A stretch of DNA of 64,000 bases, taken from the NCBI GenBank assembly GCA_036654415.1, contig JAVVSB010000006.1:1-64000 (forward strand), given 5' to 3'. Shown here piece after piece: positions 7,528-17,174 of this stretch (positions are counted from its first letter, which is position 1; the number at the start of each line of letters is the position of its first letter). The translations under genes were made by a program, and so were the position numbers. Under the pieces are notes generated by a model. The model searched no databases, was not told the DNA's origin, and worked only from the letters and a program-made list of their open reading frames with translations. The stretch is from Mucinivorans sp036654415 (GTDB lineage Bacteria > Bacteroidota > Bacteroidia > Bacteroidales > Rikenellaceae).

Positions 7528-9374
7528 TGACGAACAGGATAAGCAATACGTGCATGGTAGATATTAGAGAGTTTGGACTTAAACAGATTTTTGATACGCC
7601 CCACCTCCTCAAAGGTGAGCTCCGAAGAGTCCAACTGTCCATTATCAATCTGTGTTTGAATAATTGTATCGACCAAGTTATCAAGTGCCTCACGCTCATA
7701 AGAGGGTAAAGAGCGTGAGGCTGCCTCAACCGAATCGGCCATCATACAAATCGACACCTCACGAGAGACTGGTTTAGGGCCTGGATACTCAAAGAAACTC
7801 TCATCAAAGGGCACACCCAGAGCACGCTGTTTGACCAGAAAGAAATATATCTGAGAAGTACCATGATGGCTGGCTATAAATTCTTGTACCTGACGTGGAA
7901 TATTATGTTTTTGAGCTATAGCTAGACCATCGGTGACGTGGGCCCGAACCAATCTAGCACTCTCGATTGGAGACAAATCATCGTGCGGGTTGAAGGTCCC
8001 GCTAAGGTTCTCGATAAAATAAAACGGGTTCTCAACCTTGCCAATATCATGATATAGAGCTCCGCAACGAGCTTGCAACGCGTTGGCCCCAATCTCCAGA
8101 GCCGCCCCTTCGGCCAAATTGGCCACTTGAACCGAGTGTTGAAAAGTGCCAGGAGCCTCTTGAGCCAAACGTAAAAGCAATTGATGGTTGGTGTCCGAAA
8201 GTTCGAGATAGGTAACCTCAGAGACAAAACCGAAGCTCTTTTCAATTAAAAAGATGGCTTGATAAAAACCAAGCACCAAAAAATTATTGACTAGCAACCA
8301 GACAAAATTACGTAATGAGGCCATCGAGAAACTGGCATCACGCATAAGCACAAAGCAGACCACCATTAAAATTTCGACCACAAAGATTACCCCCACAGCC
8401 TTAAAAAAAGCGGTACGGTGGTAGAGATGTTGCAACATGAAAATAGCAACCATGCCTGCCATGAAATTCAACACAAAAAAATCAAATGGGACCTTGACCG
8501 CCAAAGCTCCAAGTAAGGCAATGGATAGATTCCCCAGAATAGCCGCCCGCATATTAAAAAATGTCATCAGATAGATGGCCACCACTGGTAACGGAACCAA
8601 GTAGGGGCTCAACCCATCAACACGCATGGTGATGGAGACCAAAGAGGACATAAGCACATAGAGCATAAAGACAAATATCAGCTGCCGCATACCATGGCCA
8701 AAATAGAACTTAGCGAAACGAGAGAAATAGAGTACGTTGATGGATAGCAACATGAGTACCAAACCAAAACGACCCAATAACACCCAAGCGCGACTAACCC
8801 CAGTACCTACCCTACTCTCATATTGAGCCTTGAGCGAACTTAGCACCATCTGAACTTCGCTATCCACCACCTGACCCTTGGCCACAACAACCTCACCCTC
8901 GCGGACCAGGCCACGATTGAGCGATATATTGTTAAGTTCCTCATTACGCAATTTGGTGGTAAGAATAGCGTCGAAAATTAGATTGGGCTTGCGCGAGACC
9001 ATCTCGACCTCAAGATTCTCAACAGGCACCGAACGCACTTTAGTGCCTAAGACAACCCGTATTACCTTACCCTGATAAGCTAGTCGGTCGCTTTGGGAGA
9101 GTATCCCGCATAAATAGTATCGTCGTTGGGCACTATCAACAAGCGGAACCATGGAGGTATCTTGGCGAAAAACAGGCTCAAAATTAGATATTACCTCCTC
9201 TTGTTGCTGTTGGATAAGCTCCTGAGCCTTGGCTATAGGAATATCAAACGGGGCAACCAAAGTGGCCCCATTCCACACCTCACCACGCGAAGCGGTCATC
9301 TCGACCAAACCTCGATGAGGAATCAAGACTGTAATAGTCACTGCACTAAGCAATACCAATAATATCTTTTTCAT
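7524..9374 (-). CDS. 7TMR-HD family cyclic-dinucleotide phosphodiesterase (PgpH-like)
   Basis: A 616-aa membrane protein built as an amino-terminal anchor helix, an extracytoplasmic 7TMR-HDED sensor (about 25-195), seven membrane helices (about 195-380) and a cytoplasmic HD domain. Metal ligands are seen at His413 and in the YHDIGK motif (His442, Asp443), with ASHHGT later. The architecture matches PgpH, which hydrolyses cyclic-di-AMP in Firmicutes; the same activity is assumed here from homology. It is the last gene of a minus-strand operon with two GH92 mannosidases and an ABC permease, six bases after the upstream mannosidase. This is an unexpected setting that may reflect shared envelope-stress or cell-wall control. 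Confidence 0.92.
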   Translation of the reverse strand: MKKILLVLLSAVTITVLIPHRGLVEMTASRGEVWNGATLVAPFDIPIAKAQELIQQQQEEVISNFEPVFRQDTSMVPLVDSAQRRYYLCGILSQSDRLAYQGKVIRVVLGTKVRSVPVENLEVEMVSRKPNLIFDAILTTKLRNEELNNISLNRGLVREGEVVVAKGQVVDSEVQMVLSSLKAQYESRVGTGVSRAWVLLGRFGLVLMLLSINVLYFSRFAKFYFGHGMRQLIFVFMLYVLMSSLVSITMRVDGLSPYLVPLPVVAIYLMTFFNMRAAILGNLSIALLGALAVKVPFDFFVLNFMAGMVAIFMLQHLYHRTAFFKAVGVIFVVEILMVVCFVLMRDASFSMASLRNFVWLLVNNFLVLGFYQAIFLIEKSFGFVSEVTYLELSDTNHQLLLRLAQEAPGTFQHSVQVANLAEGAALEIGANALQARCGALYHDIGKVENPFYFIENLSGTFNPHDDLSPIESARLVRAHVTDGLAIAQKHNIPRQVQEFIASHHGTSQIYFFLVKQRALGVPFDESFFEYPGPKPVSREVSICMMADSVEAASRSLPSYEREALDNLVDTIIQTQIDNGQLDSSELTFEEVGRIKNLFKSKLSNIYHARIAYPVRH

Positions 9375-9380
9375 AACACC

Positions 9381-11546
9381 CTAATAATTCAGAATAAGCT
9401 CACCACCAGCCATAATGTCTTTGTAATCAATAGTACTACGCGTGTATGGCTTACCATTGAGTGTGGCACTATGGTGATAAGGTTTAGTAGTTGAGGCCCC
9501 ACGAGCCAGGAGCGTAAAGCTTGTGTCGTTGGGCAAAGCAAGAGTTACCTTATCAAAAATAGGCGAAGTAATAAAAAATTCGCCACCTGCTGGATTAGGT
9601 TGATAGAGCCCCATGGCATTAAGGACATACCAAGCACTCATCTGACCACAATCTTCATTACCACTAAGACCATCTACAGCATCGAAGTAGAGCGAATCCA
9701 TAATAAAGCGCGCCTTAGCAGCTGTTTTTTCGGGTTTACCCATCCAGGCATAGTGAAAAATGGCACTGTGGCTAGGTTCATTACCATGGGCATACTGCCC
9801 TATCATACCTGAGATATCGGGAGAGCTATCGGACGAGGGGACAAAAGCGGTACTAAAAAGGCTATCCAAACGAAGCTCTGCCGCCTCTAAAGATGAATAA
9901 AGGGAGTAGAGTCCCTGAGGGTCGTGTGGCACCATCCACGAATATTGCCACGCATTACCCTCGCAAAAATCGTCACCACGATGGGTGGAGTGCTCAGCAC
10001 TAAAAGGGGTACGACGAGTACCATCGGCCATAAGGCCTTTGACAAAACAGTCAGAGGGGTCAAAATACTTTTTATAACTCAACGAACGAGCCAAGAAATA
10101 GTCGTAATCAGCTTGTTGACCCAACATTTTGGCAACCGAGGCAATAGAGGCATCAGAGATACAATATTCCAAAGCCATGGCCACACTCTCGCCCATACTA
10201 TCGGCTGGTATATAGCCCCGTTCACGCACAAACTTTAACCCCCGTTCATCGAGCTTAGTATAGGCCTTAAGAGCCTCATAGGCACGTTGATAATCAAAAC
10301 ATTTTACACCTTTAAGCATGGCATCGGCAATGACTTGAACCGACCCAAAACCAACCATACAATCAGTCTCGTTACCCCACAAGTGCCACACAGGTAATTT
10401 CCCCTGCTCGTCATAGATGGCAAGCATCGAATTGACCATATCACTCACCCTATCTGGCTCGGTGAGGGTAAAAAGTGGATGAGCAGCACGATAAGTGTCC
10501 CAAAGCGAAAAAATAGTATAAGATTTGAAATTAGAACTTTTATGCGTGTTACCATCAGCGCCACGATAACGACCATCGACATCCGAAAAGATGGATGGAA
10601 AAAACATTGTGTGGTAAAGAGCTGTATAAAAAGTTCTTAGACGCGAAGAGTCAGCTCCCTCGGCCTGAACTACCCCAAGGGCTGAGTTCCAAGATTGTTG
10701 AGCCTGAGAGCGTATCTGTTCAAAGCTACGCCCACGGGCCTCGCTCTCGAAGTTGGCCCTGGCACCCTGAATATCAACACCCGAGATGGCAACTTGGCAC
10801 TCCAGAGTGTCAATTGGGGCAAAGACCAGACGATAGTAACAGCTATCAACCACCACAATTTGCTTATTATGTGGATTATAACTGGTGTCTGAGGCCACTT
10901 CAATAGCAGTGATGGGGTGAGAAAAGCTGGCTGTAAAATATATTCTATCATCCTTGGCCCACCCTGTTGAAAGGCGCAAACCCTCAATCTTAGTAGGGCT
11001 CACCTGGCGTAACTCACACCCTGTAGGCCAATCCCAACCGATACCCTGTTTGAGGTCAATGATAAGCTCCACTGGTTTGCCAAAAGGGAAAATATAACGT
11101 TGAAAACCTGTACGCTCAGAGGCTGTCAACTGCACCTGAATACCATATTTTAAAAGCATGACACTATAAAAACCTGCCTCAGCCTGTTCTTGGGAGTGCG
11201 AAAAAGAGGAAAAGAAAGACTCGCGACGAAGAGCAACACCGCCTGTGGTGGGCATAAAGTGGATATCGCCCTTGTCACCAATACCTGTACCACTGAGATG
11301 AGTCATACCAAAACCAGAAATTGTACTATCGGAACTGTGGTAACCCGAACTCCAATCCCACCCTTGACTCATCTGCGTGGGGCCAAGTTGCACCATACCA
11401 TGAGGTACGTTGGCACCCACAAAGACGTGGCCGTGACCACCACTGCCGATTAACGGATCCACAAAATCAGTGTACTTATCAATGGTAATGGTCCCTGTAT
11501 GTGTAGCACAACTATAAAGAAGAGCCAGAAAAAGTAACTTTTTCAT
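9381..11546 (-). CDS. GH92 alpha-mannosidase, lipoprotein (copy 1)
   Basis: A 721-aa GH92 protein of usual length. The short signal peptide ends at a likely lipobox (LLYSC, Cys13), so it should sit in a membrane facing the periplasm or cell surface. Family landmarks are VDPLIGSGGHGHVFVGANVP near the amino end, HLSGTG, the GNEPSH motif and GNEDCGQMSAW near the carboxy end, which carry the calcium-dependent active site. GH92 enzymes are exo-acting and release mannose from the non-reducing ends of N-glycans with inversion; the linkage cannot be read from sequence. It is followed immediately by the PgpH-like gene and preceded by a second GH92 gene two bases away. Confidence 0.95.
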   Translation of the reverse strand: MKKLLFLALLYSCATHTGTITIDKYTDFVDPLIGSGGHGHVFVGANVPHGMVQLGPTQMSQGWDWSSGYHSSDSTISGFGMTHLSGTGIGDKGDIHFMPTTGGVALRRESFFSSFSHSQEQAEAGFYSVMLLKYGIQVQLTASERTGFQRYIFPFGKPVELIIDLKQGIGWDWPTGCELRQVSPTKIEGLRLSTGWAKDDRIYFTASFSHPITAIEVASDTSYNPHNKQIVVVDSCYYRLVFAPIDTLECQVAISGVDIQGARANFESEARGRSFEQIRSQAQQSWNSALGVVQAEGADSSRLRTFYTALYHTMFFPSIFSDVDGRYRGADGNTHKSSNFKSYTIFSLWDTYRAAHPLFTLTEPDRVSDMVNSMLAIYDEQGKLPVWHLWGNETDCMVGFGSVQVIADAMLKGVKCFDYQRAYEALKAYTKLDERGLKFVRERGYIPADSMGESVAMALEYCISDASIASVAKMLGQQADYDYFLARSLSYKKYFDPSDCFVKGLMADGTRRTPFSAEHSTHRGDDFCEGNAWQYSWMVPHDPQGLYSLYSSLEAAELRLDSLFSTAFVPSSDSSPDISGMIGQYAHGNEPSHSAIFHYAWMGKPEKTAAKARFIMDSLYFDAVDGLSGNEDCGQMSAWYVLNAMGLYQPNPAGGEFFITSPIFDKVTLALPNDTSFTLLARGASTTKPYHHSATLNGKPYTRSTIDYKDIMAGGELILNY

Positions 11547-11548
11547 AT

Positions 11549-13687
11549 CTATTTGATTATAAATTCCAATGTCCCACCACGTGAAATATCATCCCAAGTG
11601 ATAAAACGTTGCCTTAGCTCATGACCATTCAACTCGATACACTCCACTTGGTAATGCTCAGCGGAGAGACCGCGCGCAAGGATGGTAAAGTTACCATTGA
11701 GTGTAATCTTCTCGAAGAGTGGCACACCCAACTCATACCTAAGAGAAGCTGGGTCAACAGGGTAAAAACCCATAGCCGAAAAAACCAACCACGCACTCAT
11801 CTGACCACAATCTTCATTACCACAAAGCCCATCGGGCAGAGCAGAATATTGTGTACGCATAATTTGATTTACATAGCTCACCGTCTTGTCGTGCCGCCCC
11901 ACACTATTGTATAGGTAAGCCACATGGTGAGAGGGCTCGTTGCCATGGGCATACTGCCCTATCATACCAGTGGAAAAAATAGGCAGTGAATCCTGCGGTA
12001 AAGACTCCACGGTAAACATACTATCCAAAGCACTTTCAAAAGCCAAATTACCCCCCATCAGTGAGACCAAAGAGGCCACATCCTGCTGAACAGCAAAACG
12101 GTATTGCCATCCGTTACTCTCGGTTATATGGTGAGTATAGGCCTTAGGATTGAAGGCTGGCTCAAAAACGCCATCAGCATTACGAGGTTGAAAAAAACCA
12201 TCTTTAAAAATATTTTTGTAGTTGAGTGACCGTTTAAGGAACTCTTGTGCAATCTCCTTTTTACCCATCTTTTGAGCCATCAAGTAGATACACCAATCAT
12301 CATAGGCATATTCCAAGGTTTTACTCACACTCTCAATGTTTTTATCGGCTGGGACATATCCCAAACTCGCGTAATCACCCAAGCCTCGATAAGAGGGCTG
12401 GCTCATTGAGGCCACAGAGGCTGACAGAGCCCGCTCTGCATCCATAGGCACGCCCTTGAGATAGGCCTCAGCAATCACAGCAATAGAGTGATAGCCTATC
12501 ATCATATCGGTCTCATTGCCCCACATATTCCAGACTGGAAGCGCACCATGCTCATCAAAAAAGGCCAAAAAAGAGCGCACCATATCGGCCACACGTTCAC
12601 TTTCAAGAATGGTCAGTAGTGGGTGCTCGGCACGGTAAGTGTCCCAAAGCGAAAAAGTATGGTAGGTGGTAAAATCAGCTTTATGAACTCTCTTGTCGGC
12701 TCCAAAATAGTTGCCAGTAACATCGCTAAAAATAGTAGGAGCCAACATGGTACGATAAAGGGCAGTATAAAAAATCTTACGCTCATCGGCAGTTCCTCCC
12801 TCGACATTAATCTTACTAAGCTCGCTATTCCACATAGCAACAGCCGCACGATGAGCCTTATCGAAATCAACAGAGGAGAGTTCAGCCTCGAAATTGGCAT
12901 ACGCCCCCTCAATCGAAACAGCAGAGATAGCTGTACGTACCTCTATCTTTTCGCCCTCGGAGGTGGCAAAATAGAACTGTCCGATGGCGTTTTTAAGACT
13001 GTCATACTGCGGTTCGATATGGATGGTGTAGACGTCCTCTATATGGCTATGGATAAAAGGTTTCGAGAACTTGGTAACAAAATAGACTCTCTGCTCGGTA
13101 GCCCACCCCTGAGAGAGACGATACCCCTGAATGGTAAGGCTGTCAATAACCGTTATCTCGCTACCCATCGGGTAGTCCCAATTCATACTCTTAAAAAGAT
13201 TGACCTGTACCAAAGCACTATCGGCATGGGGGAAAGTATAGCGTTGCAATCCTCCACGACAAGTGGCTGTAAGCTCTACATTAATGCCGTAATCCTCTAA
13301 GAAGACCTGATAGTAGCCAGCCGATGCTCGCTCTCGATTATGCGAAAATTTGGAATGGAGCCCCAACTCGCCTGGGGCAATATGGTAAGGGCGCACGGCG
13401 GGCATAAAAAGTATATCATATAAATCACCAGCCCCAGTGCCACTAAGATGAGTATGCGAAAAACCAGCAATGGTAGAATCGCCATAAGAGTAGCCCGATA
13501 TTCGCTGCCACCCACTCAGACCATTATCGGGACTAAGTTGCACCATACCAAATGGGACTTGGGCCCCAGGGTAGACATTCCCAGGCCCAGAAGTACCAAT
13601 AATAGGGTCAACCATAACTGCATAATCGACCTTAGAAGTGGTACAAGCAGTGGATAAGCACAGCAGCAGAAGAATTTTCTTTATCAT
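11549..13687 (-). CDS. GH92 alpha-mannosidase, lipoprotein (copy 2)
   Basis: A 712-aa paralogue of the adjacent GH92 protein with a signal peptide ending in a lipobox (STAC, Cys15). Conserved segments include VDPIIGTSGPGNVYPGAQVP, HLSGTGAGD, TDMMIGYHS, GNEPSHH and GNEDCGQMSAW. The two copies are clearly diverged along their length, for example around the substrate-facing HLSGTG region, so they probably split linkages (such as alpha-1,2 versus alpha-1,3/1,6) between them. That division is inference. The gene lies six bases after the ABC permease gene and two bases before the next mannosidase. Confidence 0.95.
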   Translation of the reverse strand: MIKKILLLLCLSTACTTSKVDYAVMVDPIIGTSGPGNVYPGAQVPFGMVQLSPDNGLSGWQRISGYSYGDSTIAGFSHTHLSGTGAGDLYDILFMPAVRPYHIAPGELGLHSKFSHNRERASAGYYQVFLEDYGINVELTATCRGGLQRYTFPHADSALVQVNLFKSMNWDYPMGSEITVIDSLTIQGYRLSQGWATEQRVYFVTKFSKPFIHSHIEDVYTIHIEPQYDSLKNAIGQFYFATSEGEKIEVRTAISAVSIEGAYANFEAELSSVDFDKAHRAAVAMWNSELSKINVEGGTADERKIFYTALYRTMLAPTIFSDVTGNYFGADKRVHKADFTTYHTFSLWDTYRAEHPLLTILESERVADMVRSFLAFFDEHGALPVWNMWGNETDMMIGYHSIAVIAEAYLKGVPMDAERALSASVASMSQPSYRGLGDYASLGYVPADKNIESVSKTLEYAYDDWCIYLMAQKMGKKEIAQEFLKRSLNYKNIFKDGFFQPRNADGVFEPAFNPKAYTHHITESNGWQYRFAVQQDVASLVSLMGGNLAFESALDSMFTVESLPQDSLPIFSTGMIGQYAHGNEPSHHVAYLYNSVGRHDKTVSYVNQIMRTQYSALPDGLCGNEDCGQMSAWLVFSAMGFYPVDPASLRYELGVPLFEKITLNGNFTILARGLSAEHYQVECIELNGHELRQRFITWDDISRGGTLEFIIK

Positions 13688-13693
13688 CTTTTA

Positions 13694-14950
13694 TTAGTTT
13701 TTATGGATAGCCTCAACTGGCTCCATTATGGCGGCTGACCAAGCAGGGAAAAAGCCTGACACCGCACCAACTACAGAGGAGATACCCAGACCTATCATTA
13801 TATTCTTAAGAGTGAGTATTATCTCAAAACCCGACACCGCCGAAGCAATGGTTGTCCCAACCCATATCAGAAGCAACCCCACCGCACCACCAACCACCGA
13901 AAGTAAAACGGCCTCGAAAACAAATTGCAATAAAATAAAGTAAGGACGGGCACCCAAAGCCTTCTGAATTCCTATTTGGGCGGTACGTTCACGCACCGAG
14001 ACAAACATGATATTGGCAACCCCAAAACCTCCGACCAAAATAGAGAACAGACCAATAATACCCCCCACAAGATTAATCATCGAAAAGAGAGCATCGAGTT
14101 GCGTGGTGATGGCACTCACCTCGTTGATGGCGAAATTATTCTCAACCTGAGGTGCCTGCCTACGCATACGACGTATAACAGAGGTTGCCTCGGCTTTAAA
14201 GTCCTCCATGTCGATACCTGGGCGACTCTTGATGGTAAGTTCGGGGTCGGCCCAACGCATATTTACAAAGTTCTGACCAAAACGAAGCGGCACCAACACC
14301 TGTTTATCATAACTCATACCATACATATTTTCGCCCTCTTTTTTGAACACCCCAACCACCGTAGCCCGATAAGGGCCAATCTTAATGTCACGTCCCAAAG
14401 GATTATCACCCATAAAAAGTTCCTCTGCCACAGTGTAACCAATGACAGCCACACCAGAGCCTCCCTCGAACTCCTGAGGGGTTAAAAAACGGCCACTCTC
14501 TAATTCTGTCTTACGAGTGCGGTCGTAATCAACCGTGGTGGCGATAACAATAACCTCACCAAGGGACTGTTTGCCGTACTGAAGCGTGCGGCTAAAGGTG
14601 ATGGAAAGGGCAAAAACATCGGCCGAAGGCAACATATGTTGCAGCTCGGCAAATTCGGCAAGCGACACCTGAGGACGATTGGCATACTTCCACCACTGAT
14701 ACCCCTGTCCACCGTCTTCGGACACCCACGGCCAGCGACCTATGTAGACCACATTAGCACCTATGGATTCTACATTATTGTGTATATAACGCTCCAAAGA
14801 GTCGATAAGGGTGAAGACGGAGATAATTGCAAAAATGCCTATAGTGATGCCCAATAATGAAAGAAAAGTGCGCATCTTGTTGATTAGCACCTCACGCATA
14901 GCAAAGCGCAAACTCTCGATTATTTGCCGTATTGTAAAGAGTAGTTTCAT
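13694..14950 (-). CDS. MacB/FtsX-type ABC transporter permease
   Basis: A 418-aa membrane protein. An amino-terminal transmembrane helix (TFLSLLGITIGIFAIISVF) is followed by a large periplasmic MacB-like core domain (about 50-270) and three carboxy-terminal helices with the FtsX motif (VGGFGVANIMFVSVRERT...GIQKALGA). No ATPase domain is present and no partner ATPase gene is adjacent, so it relies on an unlinked one. I start it at the ATG of MKLLFTIRQ, because the upstream extension begins at TTG and overlaps a TATATTTG promoter-like box. As first gene of the GH92 operon it may export a lipoprotein, peptide or small molecule; the substrate is unknown. Confidence 0.9.
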   Translation of the reverse strand: MKLLFTIRQIIESLRFAMREVLINKMRTFLSLLGITIGIFAIISVFTLIDSLERYIHNNVESIGANVVYIGRWPWVSEDGGQGYQWWKYANRPQVSLAEFAELQHMLPSADVFALSITFSRTLQYGKQSLGEVIVIATTVDYDRTRKTELESGRFLTPQEFEGGSGVAVIGYTVAEELFMGDNPLGRDIKIGPYRATVVGVFKKEGENMYGMSYDKQVLVPLRFGQNFVNMRWADPELTIKSRPGIDMEDFKAEATSVIRRMRRQAPQVENNFAINEVSAITTQLDALFSMINLVGGIIGLFSILVGGFGVANIMFVSVRERTAQIGIQKALGARPYFILLQFVFEAVLLSVVGGAVGLLLIWVGTTIASAVSGFEIILTLKNIMIGLGISSVVGAVSGFFPAWSAAIMEPVEAIHKN

Positions 14951-14959
14951 AATAAAAGA

Positions 14960-14967
14960 CAAATATA
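14960..14967 (-). promoter_or_regulatory. Possible -7 box for the ABC permease-GH92 operon
   Basis: Minus-strand TATATTTG sits ten bases before the permease ATG. A start site about seven bases downstream would leave almost no leader, and no good TTG is seen at -33, so this is tentative. Confidence 0.3.
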
Positions 14968-15015
14968 CGAATAAATTCCTGAAATTTAACGCTATGAATT
15001 TCCCAAAAAAAACTC

Positions 15016-15023
15016 TACCTTTG
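15016..15023 (+). promoter_or_regulatory. Probable -7 box for the Lrp-ribE transcription unit
   Basis: TACCTTTG lies 36 bases before the Lrp start. The -33 region is T-rich but lacks a clear TTG. Confidence 0.45.
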
Positions 15024-15058
15024 CCAAAATGAGAGCATATACAAAAACCACATAGACC

Positions 15059-15529
15059 ATGATGAAATACAACATCGACGAAATAGACCGCAAAATTTTG
15101 AGCTACTTGATAGACAATGCTCGTATGCCCTTTTTAGAAATAGCACGCGAGTGCGGCATTTCGGGTGCTGCAATCCACCAACGAGTACGCAAATTGGAAG
15201 AGAATGGCATAATTGCAGGTTCGCACCTAAGGGTAGACCCAAAGGCTATGGGATTTGACGTGTGTGCCTTTGTGGGGGTGCAACTCTCGCAACCCGAGCT
15301 TACCGATGTGGTGGTTGAAAAGTTAACTCAGGTACGCGAAATTGTGGAGTGCCACTTTATTACAGGACGCAATACGCTGTTAATCAAATTATATTGCCGC
15401 GATAACGAACACTTGATGAAGGTTCTGGTAAACACCATCCAAAAGATAAAAGGGGTAAACCAAACTGAAACTTTCGTTTCGCTCAATGAGCCCATAGGAG
15501 CCAGAGAGGTACATTTGGATAACGAGTAA
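15059..15529 (+). CDS. Lrp/AsnC-family transcriptional regulator
   Basis: A 156-aa protein with an amino-terminal helix-turn-helix (residues 4-60, DEIDRKILSYLIDNARMPFL then ISGAAIHQRVRKLEENGII) and a carboxy-terminal RAM ligand-binding domain (about 70-150). Proteins of this family sense amino acids and form octamers around DNA. Two ATG codons stand in tandem (15059 and 15062); either could be used. It is divergent from the permease-GH92 operon and 20 bases upstream of the riboflavin synthase gene, so it may control either or both. The ligand is unknown. Confidence 0.93.
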   Translation: MMKYNIDEIDRKILSYLIDNARMPFLEIARECGISGAAIHQRVRKLEENGIIAGSHLRVDPKAMGFDVCAFVGVQLSQPELTDVVVEKLTQVREIVECHFITGRNTLLIKLYCRDNEHLMKVLVNTIQKIKGVNQTETFVSLNEPIGAREVHLDNE

Positions 15530-15549
15530 CGAACTTAAAAATAAGAACT

Positions 15550-16146
15550 ATGTTTTCAGGAATAGTGCAGAGTGTAGCTCTGGTAGAAAAGTTAAACCGC
15601 CAAGGCACCAATCTTAATATCACGCTGCGCTCAAAGCTCACCCCTGAGCTCCATATCGACCAAAGCGTGGCTCACAACGGTGTATGCCTGACAGTGGTGG
15701 ATATTGCAGAACAATGCTACACAGTGACTGCCATTGCCGAGACACTTCTCAAAAGTAATTTGGGAGAACTCAGTGTGGGTGACCAAGTTAATTTAGAACG
15801 GTCGATGCGGGCCGACGGAATGCTCGATGGCCATATTGTGCAGGGGCACGTCGACACAACAGCCATCTGCCGTAATATAGAACATCAACAAGGGAGTTGG
15901 TACTATACATTTGAACACGAGGCAAAAAAAGAGTTCCAAACGGTGGAGAAGGGGTCAGTATGCGTAAATGGGGTTAGTCTGACGGTGGTCAACTCTCGTG
16001 AAAACTCTTTTCAGGTGGCCATCATACCATATACTTATGAAAACACTAATTTTCACTGCTTTGAAGTTGGTAGTCGTGTGAATTTGGAATTCGATATTTT
16101 GGGCAAATACATACTAAAATATATGACTATTTATGGAGCCAAATAA
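15550..16146 (+). CDS. ribE: Riboflavin synthase alpha chain
   Basis: A 198-aa protein made of two similar lumazine-binding repeats. The first has MFSGIVQ and SVAHNGVCLTVVD; the second has GHIVQGHVDTTA and SVCVNGVSLTVV. It dismutates two 6,7-dimethyl-8-ribityllumazine molecules into riboflavin and a pyrimidine. The gene ends by overlapping the ureohydrolase start by 14 bases. No FMN riboswitch can fit in the 20 bases upstream, so control is presumably through the Lrp-side promoter. Naming of this gene (ribE or ribC) varies between species. Confidence 0.95.
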   Translation: MFSGIVQSVALVEKLNRQGTNLNITLRSKLTPELHIDQSVAHNGVCLTVVDIAEQCYTVTAIAETLLKSNLGELSVGDQVNLERSMRADGMLDGHIVQGHVDTTAICRNIEHQQGSWYYTFEHEAKKEFQTVEKGSVCVNGVSLTVVNSRENSFQVAIIPYTYENTNFHCFEVGSRVNLEFDILGKYILKYMTIYGAK

Positions 16147-17146
16147 AGTGTTCGACCCCGATGCTACAGGGGTGGCCAATGGTAACTATTTTGGCTTTGA
16201 GTTTTCGATATCACAGGCTGACTTAGTGTTACTTAGCGTGCCTTGGGATGCCACGGTAAGCTATCGAGCTGGCACAGCTTTAGGGCCTGAAGCCATAAAA
16301 GAGGCCTCCACACAAGTGGAGATATACGATGCCCAGTATGGCGACCTTTGGAAGCGTGGTATAGCCACAGACCAAGCCGAACCATTCGCCACTAAATATG
16401 GGGTCCAAGTAAGAGAAAAAGCAGCAAAAATTATATCGCAAATAGAACATGGGGAGAGTGGCGATAGCTCAATTTTAGAAGAGGTGAACTCAGCATGTGC
16501 AACGCTGCACGAAAAGATATATCGTAGGGCAACCGAGCTACTCGACTCCAGTAAAATAGTGGGCCTTGTGGGAGGAGACCACAGCACACCACTAGGGCTC
16601 GTGCGCGCCTTGGCACAGAGGCACCCAGGTATGGGGATTTTACACATCGATGCCCATTGCGATTTGCGTGAGGCCTACGAAGGATTCACCTACTCACATG
16701 CCTCAATAATGTACAATATACTAAAATCCACAGACATAGTTCAACTAACGCAAGTAGCTGTACGGGACTTCTGCTCAGAAGAGTTAGCCTTGGTAAATAA
16801 AGACAACCGCGTGACTCAATTTACTGATTTACAATTAAATCAAGCTAAATTTAGTGGACGAAGCTGGAGCGAGCAATGTGCCCAAATTATTAACACCTTA
16901 CCAAAAAAGGTCTACATTAGTTTGGACATTGATGGACTAGACCCATCGCTCTGTCCATCAACAGGCACGCCTGTGGCTGGAGGACTCAGCTGGAATGAGA
17001 CCATATATCTGTTACACAAAATCAAGGAAAGTGGCCGCACGGTGGTGGGTTTTGACCTAAACGAAGTGTCGCCAAGCGATGACCAATGGGATGCCAATGT
17101 GGGAGCTAGAATTTTATATAAACTATGTTTACTTGCACTAAGTTGA
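16133..17146 (+). CDS. Ureohydrolase (agmatinase/arginase/formimidoylglutamase family)
   Basis: A 337-aa protein with the binuclear manganese site of the family: GGDHS (147-151), HIDAHCD (171-177) and SLDIDGLDPS. The fold and motifs show hydrolysis of a guanidino or formimino group. Substrate cannot be fixed from sequence; agmatine, arginine and formiminoglutamate are the usual choices. The segment YSHASIMYNI after the metal site differs from the HGTMF-like motif of classical agmatinases. It carries an insertion at about residues 95-125 relative to compact agmatinases. The start lies inside ribE (14-base overlap), so the two are co-translated, and nhaA follows 28 bases later. Confidence 0.9.
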   Translation: MEPNKVFDPDATGVANGNYFGFEFSISQADLVLLSVPWDATVSYRAGTALGPEAIKEASTQVEIYDAQYGDLWKRGIATDQAEPFATKYGVQVREKAAKIISQIEHGESGDSSILEEVNSACATLHEKIYRRATELLDSSKIVGLVGGDHSTPLGLVRALAQRHPGMGILHIDAHCDLREAYEGFTYSHASIMYNILKSTDIVQLTQVAVRDFCSEELALVNKDNRVTQFTDLQLNQAKFSGRSWSEQCAQIINTLPKKVYISLDIDGLDPSLCPSTGTPVAGGLSWNETIYLLHKIKESGRTVVGFDLNEVSPSDDQWDANVGARILYKLCLLALS

Positions 17147-17174
17147 ATTTTACTTTACTCTAATCTTTTTCACC

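Noticed and set aside
12623..13300. 225-codon open frame on the plus strand inside the second GH92 gene
   Set aside because: It lies wholly antisense to a conserved enzyme, has low-complexity composition and no recognisable domain; it is a shadow of the GH92 codons.
9381..13687. Recent duplication of the two GH92 genes
   Set aside because: The proteins share family motifs but differ throughout, including signal peptides and inter-motif loops, so the duplication is old or the genes were acquired separately.
15530..15549. FMN riboswitch before the riboflavin synthase gene
   Set aside because: Only 20 bases separate it from the Lrp gene.
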